A DNA stretch of 64,000 nt, from assembly GCA_031180725.1 (NCBI GenBank), contig JAPSLO010000005.1, positions 1 through 64,000 on the forward strand. The letters are read 5' to 3'. Numbering within the stretch: position 1 is the stretch's first letter; every line of letters begins with the position of its first letter. The notes below the pieces were generated by a model. That model was not told the origin of the DNA, did no database searches, and saw only the letters and a list, made by a program, of their open reading frames with translations. Positions 34,636-43,194 of the stretch are shown in pieces. This DNA comes from Roseomonas sp. (GTDB lineage: Bacteria > Pseudomonadota > Alphaproteobacteria > Acetobacterales > Acetobacteraceae). A program made the translations under genes and the position numbers.

Positions 34636-35526
34636 TCAGGTCAGCATTCTGCGTAGGTCAACCTCGACCTGCGCAGGTGCGCCGAAGCCCACCTCTCGGC
34701 GCAGGCGCCTGACCTCCGCCACCATGCACGGCACCTCACCCGGACGATCCGGTAGCGCACCGAGGCGCAGCAATTCAGGACGGCCTGCGGTATCAGCGAG
34801 GAAGCGGGCAATAAAGGCGATGGAACGGCCCTCGCCGGACGCAACATTCACGGGGCCGGTCACATCGCTGGCGGCCAGGGCGGCCAGTGCTTTTCCGACG
34901 AACCAGGTTGAACAGAAATCCCGCACTGGCACGCCGGAGGCACAGTGCGCCTCCCTACCCTCCTGCAGCGCCCGCACGATGGAGGGCACAAGGCGTTGCG
35001 GATGCTCACCCGCGCCGAAGAGGTGGAAGAGGCGCGCCCAGGCTACTGAAAGTCCAGTCCGTTTAGCAATCCGCGCCAGGCATGCTGCGCATTCAGCTTT
35101 AGCGCGGCCGTAAGGCGTAACCGGTGCCACAAGTCGGGTTTCCGGCCACGGTGCTTCGTCTGCGCCAGCCGCATCGGCATACTCCGCGCAAGTGCCAATC
35201 CCGATGAAGCGCCGCCCTCCCACTTCTCTGAAAGCCGCGGCGAATGCCTCTGTCGCCGCGACCCAGACTTCATTCTCCGGTGCCGTCCAGAACTTGCCAT
35301 GCGCGACATACCAAGCCGCATGCACAACAGAAGTAGGCCGCAGGTCCCGCAGCAGTGCGCGGGATGAACCCTCATCGAGCAGGTCGACCTTGTGCCAAGT
35401 CACCCGCGGCAGGTCGCCTGGCGCACGTGCCGCAGCATGAACTTCAAAGCCCTTAGCAAGCAGCGGCGCCACGCATGCCCGGCCAACGAACCCGGTTGCG
35501 CCTGTCAGCAGCAGGCGTTCAGTCAT
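34636..35526 (-). CDS. NAD-dependent sugar epimerase/reductase (extended SDR)
   Basis: This 296-residue extended SDR has the N-terminal TGATGFVGRA cofactor motif, VVHAAWYVAHG, a catalytic YGRAKAE (Tyr and Lys), and a substrate domain with ARLFHLFGAGEHPQRLVPSI. These fit NDP-4-keto-6-deoxysugar reductases or epimerases, close to the RmlD/GDP-fucose type. It is the last gene of the CDP-sugar group and probably makes the final 4-reduction. The gap to the rfbC relic is 52 bases. The start codon at 35526 is the first in frame after the conserved region. Confidence 0.82.
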   Translation of the reverse strand: MTERLLLTGATGFVGRACVAPLLAKGFEVHAAARAPGDLPRVTWHKVDLLDEGSSRALLRDLRPTSVVHAAWYVAHGKFWTAPENEVWVAATEAFAAAFREVGGRRFIGIGTCAEYADAAGADEAPWPETRLVAPVTPYGRAKAECAACLARIAKRTGLSVAWARLFHLFGAGEHPQRLVPSIVRALQEGREAHCASGVPVRDFCSTWFVGKALAALAASDVTGPVNVASGEGRSIAFIARFLADTAGRPELLRLGALPDRPGEVPCMVAEVRRLRREVGFGAPAQVEVDLRRMLT

Positions 35527-35578
35527 GACAATCCAGCCAAGTGATATCGCGATTGGAAATCGTCGTTGGCCTAGCGGT

Positions 35579-35963
35579 TTAGGAAACGGCGTGGGCTTGA
35601 TCGTTCCGATGCAGACCGCGGCCTAGCGACGGAGCGTAGGCAACATCCATTATGTATTCGACCACGGTGTTCTGGGTAAGCGTCGGGACGCCTTGGGCGC
35701 AGCCGGACACGATTAGCGGCGCATTGCCTCTTGCCACGCGCTGGCCCGTGGCGAGGGAGCCATCTCGCCGAATATCCAGAGCAACATCGTGCACCGCGCC
35801 TTGCACACAGCGCAGCCTGCCGGCGCATGCCGCGCCGCGTATGCTTTGCCGGGTTGTCGGGATAGCTGATCTGCACTGGCCGGAATGCAACGCCCCGCGG
35901 GTCGCAGTGCCGCGTCAGCAGAATCTTTCCCTCACCGGCGCTGACCGAGTGACGAAACGTCAT
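35579..35963 (-). pseudogene. rfbC: Inactivated dTDP-4-keto-6-deoxyhexose 3,5-epimerase-like gene (rfbC relic)
   Basis: The start codon at 35963 is fused to the C-methyltransferase stop. The first frame reads TFRHSVSAGEGKI, DPRGVAF, VQISYPDNPAKHTRRGMRRQ, like RmlC but with about 25 residues missing and the catalytic His of L-RG(L/M)H replaced by Arg. It is then shifted: RLRCVQGAVHDVALDIRRD, TLTQNTVVEYIMDVAYAPSL and RGLHRND come from another frame ending at 35579. The product is also about 50 residues short. The pattern of deletion, frameshift and lost His shows decay rather than one sequencing error. Confidence 0.78.
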
Positions 35964-37228
35964 CACCGGTACTCGCGAAGCCTGGGCACAGCGACAAGAA
36001 TGCGTCCCCGGAAACCGCCGGCACGCAGTTGCTGCGCCAGCTCCTCGCCGATGTTCCAGGGCAGCAGCAGGATGTCGTCCAGCTCCATCCTCAACAGTGC
36101 TTCCGGCGTCACCACCGGGATATGGCTACCTGGCAGCAGGCGGCCCTGCTTCTTGGGGCTCCGGTCCGCCACAGCGATGATGTCCTCCGCCGTCACACGC
36201 GCTGCATTGAGGAAGGTGTTTCCCTTTGCGGCCGCACCGTAGGCGCCGATGCGCCGCCCTGCTGCCCTGGCCGATGCTAGCCAGGAGCGAAACTCCTCCA
36301 GCAGGGCTTGCACCCTCACGTCGAAGCCCTCGTAGAAGGCGTCGTCATCCAGGCCGCGAGCCGCCTCCTCGGCGCGGACCTCATCGAGAGTCGCACTGGC
36401 CGGCCGCGGTGCAGCACTCGCGAAAACGCGCAGCGAACCACCATGCGTCGCCAACCGCTCAACGTCGAATACTCTCAGCCCGTGGGCCGCCAGGAGGCGC
36501 TCCATCGGAAGCAGAGAGTAGTAGCTGTAGTGCTCGTGATAGATGGTGTCGAACTGAACGCCATCGACCAGCTGAAGCAGGTGCGGCGCCTCAATGGAAA
36601 CGACCCCGGATGATCCCGCCAGCTCCGCTAGGCCGGCGACAAAGTCGTTGACCGGCGGCACATGCGCCAGCACGTTGTTCGCCACGACCAGATCCGCATG
36701 CCGGTACCGGCGAACCACACCACGTGCGGTTTCCTTCCCCAAAAAGAGCACCTCGGTCGGCACGCCGGCAGCGCGCGCAACCTCCGCGACGTTCACGGCC
36801 GGCTCGATGCCCAGACAGGGGACACCAGCTTCCACGAAGTACTTCAGCAGATAGCCGTCGTTGCTGGCGGCCTCTACCACGAAACTGTCCGCACCCAGGC
36901 CAAGGCGTTGGATCATGGAATCACAGAAGCGCTTCGAGTGGGCCAGCCAGCTCTCTGAAGCCGAGGAGAAATAGGCGTAATCGGAGAAAATGGCCTCCGC
37001 GTCCACAACGGTGTCCAGTTGGACCAGTCGGCAAGTGGAGCAGACCAGTGCCCGTAGCGGAAAGCGCGGCTCCGGTTCACCCCTTCGCTCGGGCGGCACG
37101 TAGGAATTGGAGACGGGCTGCTCTCCGAGGTCACAGAAAACGGTGCCGAGTTGCCCTCCACACGCGCGACATCCGGTGACTTGCATCGCCGACGAAACGG
37201 GAAGCGTCGGCAAGCAGGCAATGGTCAT
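35963..37228 (-). CDS. NDP-sugar C-methyltransferase
   Basis: This 421-residue SAM-dependent sugar C-methyltransferase has an N-terminal zinc-type C-x2-C pair (CRACGG, then CSTCRLVQLD), a middle SAM fold with VVEAASNDGYLL, NNVLAHVPPV, and an EHYSYYSLLPMERLLA segment. The C-terminal domain has IGAYGAAAKGNTFLN. The order matches TylC3/NovU-like enzymes that add a methyl group to C3 of a 4-keto sugar. It overlaps rfbG by 4 bases (ATGA). With rfbF/rfbG this predicts a 3-C-methyl-6-deoxyhexose, in the style of virenose or yersiniose; the exact sugar is inferred. Confidence 0.88.
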   Translation of the reverse strand: MTIACLPTLPVSSAMQVTGCRACGGQLGTVFCDLGEQPVSNSYVPPERRGEPEPRFPLRALVCSTCRLVQLDTVVDAEAIFSDYAYFSSASESWLAHSKRFCDSMIQRLGLGADSFVVEAASNDGYLLKYFVEAGVPCLGIEPAVNVAEVARAAGVPTEVLFLGKETARGVVRRYRHADLVVANNVLAHVPPVNDFVAGLAELAGSSGVVSIEAPHLLQLVDGVQFDTIYHEHYSYYSLLPMERLLAAHGLRVFDVERLATHGGSLRVFASAAPRPASATLDEVRAEEAARGLDDDAFYEGFDVRVQALLEEFRSWLASARAAGRRIGAYGAAAKGNTFLNAARVTAEDIIAVADRSPKKQGRLLPGSHIPVVTPEALLRMELDDILLLPWNIGEELAQQLRAGGFRGRILVAVPRLREYR

Positions 37229-38277
37229 GCTGCGATGTCTCTATCGGAAAGTGCGGCCGCGATCTCGGCGTCGGTGGCGGCAGCCATGTCTGCCCCGGCA
37301 TGCCAGGCGGCGTACCAGGACGCCGTAGCGGAGATGGCTTGGGGCGTGTCGAATATCGGGTGCCAACCCAGGACACGGCCGGCAAGCGTGGAGTCCAGAG
37401 CTAGGCGCCGCGCCTCGTCCATGACAGGGCCCTGCACCGGTTCCCAGGCTACGTTGCCCCAGTGGAAAAGGAGGTCGCGTACGCGGATTTCGCTGTCACG
37501 CGGGCCGAAGTTCAGCGCGGGCGGCGCCTTGCCCGTCGCCAGCCGTTCCGACAGCAGCAGATAACCGCGCAGCACGTCCAGAACGTGTTGGAACGGCCGG
37601 GTGGCGTCCGGCCTACGCACCGTCAGCGGCGTTCCGGCAAGCTGCGCGCGCACCAGATCCGGTATGATCCGCATCTCGGAGAAGTCGCCCCCACCGATAA
37701 CGTTGCCGGCACGCGCAGTGGCGAGAGGTGGCAGTTCGGCCGCGAAGCTGGCGCGCCAGGAAGCCACGGCGATCTCAGCCGCCGCCTTGGAAGCGCTGTA
37801 GGGGTCCTCCCCTCCCAACGGGTCCGCCTCGACAAACGCCCGCCCGCCACCGTCGTTGCGATACACCTTGTCCGAGGTGACAACGAGGGCCGCGACCACG
37901 CCCTCTAGGCGGCGCAGCCCCTCCAGCACATGGATGGTGCCTGTCAAATTGGTGGCGAAGGTCTCGGCGGGCTCACTATAGCTGCGGCCGACAAAGGCCT
38001 GGGCCGCGAGGTGAAGCACGATCTCAGGGCGCGCTGCACGCAACAGCTTCTTCAGCAGTGCGCCGTCGCGGATGTCGGCGCGATGGTCGGCTGCTAAGAC
38101 ATCCCCGGCGCGCATTGCCCCGAAGCCGGACGGGCCCGGCGCGGGATCCAAAGCAATGCCTGTGACCTCGGCCCCAAGGGCGGCGAGCATGCGGCAGAGC
38201 CACGCCCCTTTGAAGCCGGTGTGCCCGGTGACAAGCACGCGGCGACCGCGCCAGAAGGTTGGGGAAGGTTGGGTCAC
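37225..38277 (-). CDS. rfbG: CDP-glucose 4,6-dehydratase
   Basis: This 350-residue enzyme converts CDP-glucose to CDP-4-keto-6-deoxyglucose. It has VTGHTGFKGAWL at the NAD site, TSDKVYRN, and a YSASKAAAE catalytic Tyr/Lys. The substrate domain reads RAGNVIGGGDFSEMRIIPD, diagnostic of RfbG. The start is probably the GTG at 38277, overlapping the rfbF TGA, with GGAGG 6 bases upstream; the alternative at 38289 is TTG. It is the second step after rfbF and precedes the C-methyltransferase. Confidence 0.94.
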   Translation of the reverse strand: MTQPSPTFWRGRRVLVTGHTGFKGAWLCRMLAALGAEVTGIALDPAPGPSGFGAMRAGDVLAADHRADIRDGALLKKLLRAARPEIVLHLAAQAFVGRSYSEPAETFATNLTGTIHVLEGLRRLEGVVAALVVTSDKVYRNDGGGRAFVEADPLGGEDPYSASKAAAEIAVASWRASFAAELPPLATARAGNVIGGGDFSEMRIIPDLVRAQLAGTPLTVRRPDATRPFQHVLDVLRGYLLLSERLATGKAPPALNFGPRDSEIRVRDLLFHWGNVAWEPVQGPVMDEARRLALDSTLAGRVLGWHPIFDTPQAISATASWYAAWHAGADMAAATDAEIAAALSDRDIAA

Positions 38278-39044
38278 CAAATCCTCCAAGGTGCCCGGCC
38301 GGTGACCCAGAGGCGTTCCAGCAATTCGCGGTCGCGCAATGTGTCCATGGGCTGCCAGAAGCCGCGATGATCGAAAGCCTGCAGTTCGCCATCCCGCGCA
38401 AGCCCGATCAGCGGCTCGTTCTCCCAGGTCGTGGCATCCCCCTCAATGCGGTCCAGCACGCCTGGCGAGAGCACGAAGAAGCCGCCATTGATGGTGCCTC
38501 CATCGCCAGGCGGCTTCTCCATGAAGGCGTCCACCCGCGCCCCACTGCGGCTGAGCGCACCAAAGCGGCCAGGCGGCGTCACGGCTGTAACTGTTGCCAG
38601 CTTGCCATGCGCACGATGGAAGGTGATGAGCTCCGTGACGTTCACATCGCCCACGCCGTCGCCATAGGTCATGCAGAACGCGTCTTCTCCCGCAAGATAC
38701 GGGGCGACCCGCTTCAGCCTGCCGCCGGTCATCGTCTCCTCGCCGGTGTCCACCAGCGTGACGCGCCATGGATCGGCGGCGGGGCGGAGAACCTCGACCT
38801 GGCCGGTGGCGAGATCCAGCTGCAGATCGGATGAATGCATCCGGAAGTTCAGGAAGTACTCCTTGATATGCCAGCCCTTGTAGCCAAGGCAGATCACGAA
38901 GTCCGTCACGCCGTGCGCGGCGTAGAGCTTCATGATGTGCCATAGGATCGGGCGTCCGCCGATCTCCACCATCGGCTTCGGCCGGATGGATGTCTCCTCT
39001 GACAGTCGCGTGCCCCGGCCGCCTGCCAGGATCACAGCCTTCAT
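38274..39044 (-). CDS. rfbF: Glucose-1-phosphate cytidylyltransferase
   Basis: This 256-residue nucleotidyltransferase makes CDP-glucose from CTP and glucose-1-phosphate. It has ILAGGRGTRLSEET, KPMVEIGGRPILWHIMK, YGDGVGDVNV and a C-terminal FWQPMDTLRDRELLE. This Mg/CTP pattern distinguishes it from the dTDP version (RfbA). The start codon at 39044 overlaps the stop of the SPINDLY-type glycosyltransferase. It is the first sugar-nucleotide gene of the operon. Confidence 0.96.
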   Translation of the reverse strand: MKAVILAGGRGTRLSEETSIRPKPMVEIGGRPILWHIMKLYAAHGVTDFVICLGYKGWHIKEYFLNFRMHSSDLQLDLATGQVEVLRPAADPWRVTLVDTGEETMTGGRLKRVAPYLAGEDAFCMTYGDGVGDVNVTELITFHRAHGKLATVTAVTPPGRFGALSRSGARVDAFMEKPPGDGGTINGGFFVLSPGVLDRIEGDATTWENEPLIGLARDGELQAFDHRGFWQPMDTLRDRELLERLWVTGRAPWRIW

Positions 39045-41581
39045 TGCGCACAGACCTCCGTGCATTTGGCGTAGAACGCATCCACGAAGCGCCGCGTATC
39101 GCCCAGAGGGTGCTGGCGGATGATGGCGCGCAGATCGCGGCGCAGGATCCGCCGGCGCAGCTTGTCCTCGGCTAACGCGGCGGCCTTCTGGACGAACTCC
39201 TCCGGCGTGAAGGCACACATCTCGCCAAGGCCCGCATTGGACAGATTCGAGTAGGAGAGGCGCTCGGGGAAGCCCATCCCGACCAATGTGACGGTGGGCA
39301 CGCCCATCCACAGCGCCTCGCAGGTGGTGGTGCCACCGACATGAGGGAAGCTGTCCAGCGCGATATCGATAGCGTTGTAGTGTGGCAGGTGCTGGCCGCG
39401 CACGCCGATGAAAGCCACGCGGCCAGGATCCACGCCACGCGATGCGAAGGCGGCGCGGGCGTTGTCCTGGAAGCTCAGGGCGCTGGCTTCCGGCCGGACG
39501 AACAGGAAGCGGCTGCCCGGCACGGCGCGCAGCACTGCGGCCCAGGCATCCAGGCATTTGCCAGTGTATTTGTAGGGGTTGTTCATGGTGCCGAAGGTAA
39601 TCGCCCCGAAGCGATCTTCCGGTAATCCCTCCTCGACCGGCACGCGTTCGTGGAAGCCCAGGCGGCCCAGCGTGACCCAGCTGTCGGGCATCTCGAAGGG
39701 TTTCTCGATCAGCAGCCGCGGGTCGGCCGGGCGGATATAGGGGTCGGTCAGGATGTAGTCGATCCGCTCAAGCCCGGCCGAATGCGGATAACCGAGCCAG
39801 CTCGCGCCGACCCGGGCCGGCCGATAGGCCATCACATCCAGCTTGTTCATCGCCGTGGAGCCGCCAAGCTCGAACAGGATGTCCAGGTCATCCTGGGCCA
39901 TGCCTTGCGCGACATCGCCGCTCGGCCTGCGCGGCCACCAGCGGAAGGCATCCACCCTGCCTTCGATATATGCCTGAACCTGGTCGCGCTCGCCCTCATA
40001 GAAGGAAAAGCAGAAGACCTGGAACCGGTCACGGTCGTAGGCTTCCAGCAGCGGCAGGGTGAAGTAGGTGACGGGGTGGTTGCGCAGATCGGAGGACATG
40101 AAGCCGACCCGCAACTTCCGCTCCGCCTGCACTGCCGGGCGGGCCAGTAGCTGCACCGGTCGAATCGTCGCCTGTTCGCGCCTGCCCCATTCCCGGTGCC
40201 ATTCGACGATCCGGATGCGGTCTTCGAGACTGTCCACGCGGCCAAGCTCATAATGCAGCGCCGCCACCCGGTTCTCGGCGATCCATGCCGGCGCGAGCTG
40301 CGCGAGGGCGCCTGTCTGTTCCAAACGCTTCTCGTCGAGCACACGCTGAAAGACCGTGCGCAGCGACCGGGCGAAGCGCGCGATGCGATCTGGAAAGCGC
40401 TCCATCAGCCACTTTGAAATTTCATAGGCGCGCTCTAGATGCGCGACCTCGTTGTCATAGCGGCTTCGCGACAGGCTCTCGATAAGCGCATCCATCAGCT
40501 CCGGGTCATCGGGTGCTGCCGCATGGGCACGTTCCAGGGCCTTGTTCGCGGCGCGACGGTTGCCATCGCCGTGCAGGCGCGCCAGCAGCAGATTTGCGTT
40601 CCGCTCCCCGGGGGTGCGCGCGATGACGGATTCCAGCAGCGCCTGCGCTTCCGCTATCCGTCCCCGGCGCAGCAGGATGCGGGCCTCCATCACCTCGCCC
40701 ACCACCTCACCCGGCAGGGCCTGGCGCAGCCTCTGGGCGACGGCCTGGGCGCGGTCCCAGACGCCATGGTCCAGCAGGATCCCGATCAGCATACCAGCGA
40801 CGTCGCGGTTGCGCGGATCCAGGGCGAACGCCTTTTCGAAGCTGTTCAGCGCGCCATCGATGTCTCCCAATGCGCGCAATACGCGGCCGTGCAGGCGCCA
40901 CAATTCCACATTGCGCGGGTCCAGCTTCAGCCCATTTGCGAAGGAAGCCGCGGCAGCCGCGAAATCACCGCGCAGTTCCTGGACATTCCCCAGGTTCTGG
41001 CAGGGCGAGACGTTGCGTGGCTCTAGCCGGCGGGCGAGTTCGAGCGGCACCACGGCCTCATCCAGCCGGCCGGCACGCTTCAGCATTACCCCCAACATGT
41101 TGGCCAAAGCGAAATCCTTCGGTTTCCGCTGCTGCACAGGCATAATCACTTCGGCCGCCTCGGCATGGCGTCCTATCGCGCTCAGGGAAAGGGCCCAGGG
41201 GATGGCCAGCGCCTGGGCGGAAGCGCCATGGGCCACAGCCTTCTCGAAAGCCTCCACTGCTTCCGCATGCCGGCCGGTCTGGGCCAGCAAGGCGGCTAGT
41301 TGCTGCCAGTGCAGACCGCTGTTCGGCTGCGCGCTGAGCCGGTCGCGCAGTGTCTGCTCCAGGCGCCTGGTATCACCAGGTGAAGCCTGGCGGGGGGATG
41401 CACCGGCAGCCCGGGCGGAAGGAACTGGCATGGTGACCTGGCGGACGATGTCCCTAGATTCTTCCGGGGGAGCCGCAGCTCGGGCGCGGCGCACCGAATT
41501 CGGCCTGGCGGCTTCAACAACTGCGGTTATCACAGGGCCGCGTGCAGCGACAAGTATTTGGTGTACTGCATCGACTTGCAT
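39041..41581 (-). CDS. SPINDLY/OGT-type TPR glycosyltransferase (GT41-like)
   Basis: This 846-residue protein joins an N-terminal TPR array (about residues 65-420, for example LHWQQLAALLAQTGRH and LWRLHGRVLRALGDI) to a catalytic GT41-like domain with GFMSSDLRNHPVTYF, LDIALDSFPHVGGTTTCEAL, MGVPTVTLVG and ERLSYSNLSNAGL. Bacterial relatives glycosylate proteins such as adhesins or flagellins, or act on glycans. A later ATG at 41431 is a possible shorter start. It heads the rfbFG operon, coupled by 4 bases, so its donor may be the sugar made downstream. Confidence 0.87.
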   Translation of the reverse strand: MQVDAVHQILVAARGPVITAVVEAARPNSVRRARAAAPPEESRDIVRQVTMPVPSARAAGASPRQASPGDTRRLEQTLRDRLSAQPNSGLHWQQLAALLAQTGRHAEAVEAFEKAVAHGASAQALAIPWALSLSAIGRHAEAAEVIMPVQQRKPKDFALANMLGVMLKRAGRLDEAVVPLELARRLEPRNVSPCQNLGNVQELRGDFAAAAASFANGLKLDPRNVELWRLHGRVLRALGDIDGALNSFEKAFALDPRNRDVAGMLIGILLDHGVWDRAQAVAQRLRQALPGEVVGEVMEARILLRRGRIAEAQALLESVIARTPGERNANLLLARLHGDGNRRAANKALERAHAAAPDDPELMDALIESLSRSRYDNEVAHLERAYEISKWLMERFPDRIARFARSLRTVFQRVLDEKRLEQTGALAQLAPAWIAENRVAALHYELGRVDSLEDRIRIVEWHREWGRREQATIRPVQLLARPAVQAERKLRVGFMSSDLRNHPVTYFTLPLLEAYDRDRFQVFCFSFYEGERDQVQAYIEGRVDAFRWWPRRPSGDVAQGMAQDDLDILFELGGSTAMNKLDVMAYRPARVGASWLGYPHSAGLERIDYILTDPYIRPADPRLLIEKPFEMPDSWVTLGRLGFHERVPVEEGLPEDRFGAITFGTMNNPYKYTGKCLDAWAAVLRAVPGSRFLFVRPEASALSFQDNARAAFASRGVDPGRVAFIGVRGQHLPHYNAIDIALDSFPHVGGTTTCEALWMGVPTVTLVGMGFPERLSYSNLSNAGLGEMCAFTPEEFVQKAAALAEDKLRRRILRRDLRAIIRQHPLGDTRRFVDAFYAKCTEVCAQ

Positions 41582-41629
41582 CACCGCAGAGGTTGAAAGG
41601 ATGCCTGGACAGGCTAGACAAGCGTGACC

Positions 41630-43183
41630 ATGAGCCCTCCCGCACTCGATCCCCGGCTGGCAGCCCGTATCCCCCGGGGCTTGTCGCGAGTTGTGGATCT
41701 CGGACCAGACGGGGCTCTAGCGGCCTGGCTCAGCGAAAGAGACCCCCTTACCGCCTGCGAGCAGCAGGGCATGCCGGGCGGAGCCGACCTTGTGGTGCTG
41801 CGGGGCGCACTGCCCGATCCCGCTGCCGCAATCCGCGACGCCGCCCCCCTGTTGGCCGAAGACGGTGTTCTACTGGTAGACGTACCGAATGCCGAATACT
41901 GGCGGCTGGCCGAACGCCTTCTGCGTGGCGGTGCTGCACCCATTGAGGTGCCGATCGGGGCCATGACGCGCCAGGGCCTGCTGCAGGCGATCGAGGCGGC
42001 CGGCCTTGTGCCGCTGGACGTGCCTCAGCCGCCGGAGGCCGGCCCCGCCCAGGCCTTCGCCGAGCGTGTGGCGCCAGCCCTTGGGTTGGAGGTTGCGGCC
42101 TATATGCGGCGCGCCGTGGCGCCACGTTGGTTGTTGCGCGCAGCTCGCCGGCAGCCGCTTCCCCTGATGCTGCTGGCGCAGGTGCTGAAGCCGGTCGGTG
42201 GCGTCAACGACGTGCGTGTAGACCTGCCACTCGGTCTGGCGGCAACGCATCCCGGAATTGTCGTGCGGGTCAGCCAGCAGCCGGAGACACCGGAACTGCC
42301 CGCCGCCATGCCGCGCCTGCTGATCCTGCAACGCCGCCTATTGAACAGCCCCCGGGCCCCGGCCTTCGTCAATCATTATCGGCAGCGCGGATGGGTGGTG
42401 GTGCAGGAGTTCGACGACGATCCGGCCCACTGGCCCACCATCGCGGGGTCAAACCACTTCGCCTTCCGGGGCGTGCACGCAGTCCAGACCTCCACCCCCA
42501 AGCTGGAAGTCCTGTTCCGGGAATTCAATGAAGAGGTCGCCGTCTTTCCGAATACAGTCGCCGAATTGCCGGAGTTGCAGAACTTCGCCGAGATTGGCCG
42601 GGTGACACTGTTCCTGGGCGCCCTGCGGCGCGAGGAGGATACGGCCCCTTACCTTGATGTCCTGAACGCCGTCCTGGCCGAAGCACGGGGGCGCCTGGCC
42701 GTGGAAGTCATCTATGACCGTGCCGCCTTCGAGGCGCTGCAGACCTCCCATAAGCGCTTCTGGCCGATCCTGCCCTATGGCGAGTACCGTGCGCTGATGG
42801 GACGCTGCGAATTGTGCTTCCTGCCCCTGGCCGATACGCGCTTCAACAGCTTCAAGTCCGATCTGAAGTTCGTGGAAGCGGCGGCGCATGGCCTCTGCTG
42901 CCTGGCCAGCCCGGTCGTCTACGGCTCCACCATACGGGACGGCAAAAACGGACTAATCATTGATGGCCCCGCGGCGCTCGGGGCGGCACTTCGTAGCCTG
43001 CTGGCCGATCCAGCCCGCGCGCGCGATATCGGCAGGGCGGCACGGGACTGGGTAAGAGAGAACCGCATGATGTCCGGCCAGGTGAAATCCCGGCTGGCCT
43101 GGTACCGCAGCCTGTGGGATCGTCGGGTCGAACTGGATGCGGCGATGCTGAGGCGCGCGCCGGAATTCGCCGCCTTGGAATAG
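41630..43183 (+). CDS. Glycosyltransferase with a degenerate methyltransferase-like N-terminus
   Basis: This 517-residue protein has an N-terminal stretch (about residues 1-150) like a class I methyltransferase without a proper G-x-G motif (VVDLGPDGALAAW, then DLVVLRGALPD and DGVLLVDVPN). A GT4/GT-B-like glycosyltransferase domain follows. The latter contains FAFRGVHAVQTST, FPNTVAEL, GRVTLFLGALRREEDT, ILPYGEYRALMGRCELCFLPL, and a C-terminal E-A-x-A-x-G (FVEAAAHGLCCLASPVVYGSTI). The start is ATG at 41630; a GTG six bases earlier is possible. It is divergent from the OGT-like gene (48-base gap) and probably acts on the same surface glycan. Confidence 0.72.
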   Translation: MSPPALDPRLAARIPRGLSRVVDLGPDGALAAWLSERDPLTACEQQGMPGGADLVVLRGALPDPAAAIRDAAPLLAEDGVLLVDVPNAEYWRLAERLLRGGAAPIEVPIGAMTRQGLLQAIEAAGLVPLDVPQPPEAGPAQAFAERVAPALGLEVAAYMRRAVAPRWLLRAARRQPLPLMLLAQVLKPVGGVNDVRVDLPLGLAATHPGIVVRVSQQPETPELPAAMPRLLILQRRLLNSPRAPAFVNHYRQRGWVVVQEFDDDPAHWPTIAGSNHFAFRGVHAVQTSTPKLEVLFREFNEEVAVFPNTVAELPELQNFAEIGRVTLFLGALRREEDTAPYLDVLNAVLAEARGRLAVEVIYDRAAFEALQTSHKRFWPILPYGEYRALMGRCELCFLPLADTRFNSFKSDLKFVEAAAHGLCCLASPVVYGSTIRDGKNGLIIDGPAALGAALRSLLADPARARDIGRAARDWVRENRMMSGQVKSRLAWYRSLWDRRVELDAAMLRRAPEFAALE

Positions 43184-43194
43184 GGGGACGTCCC

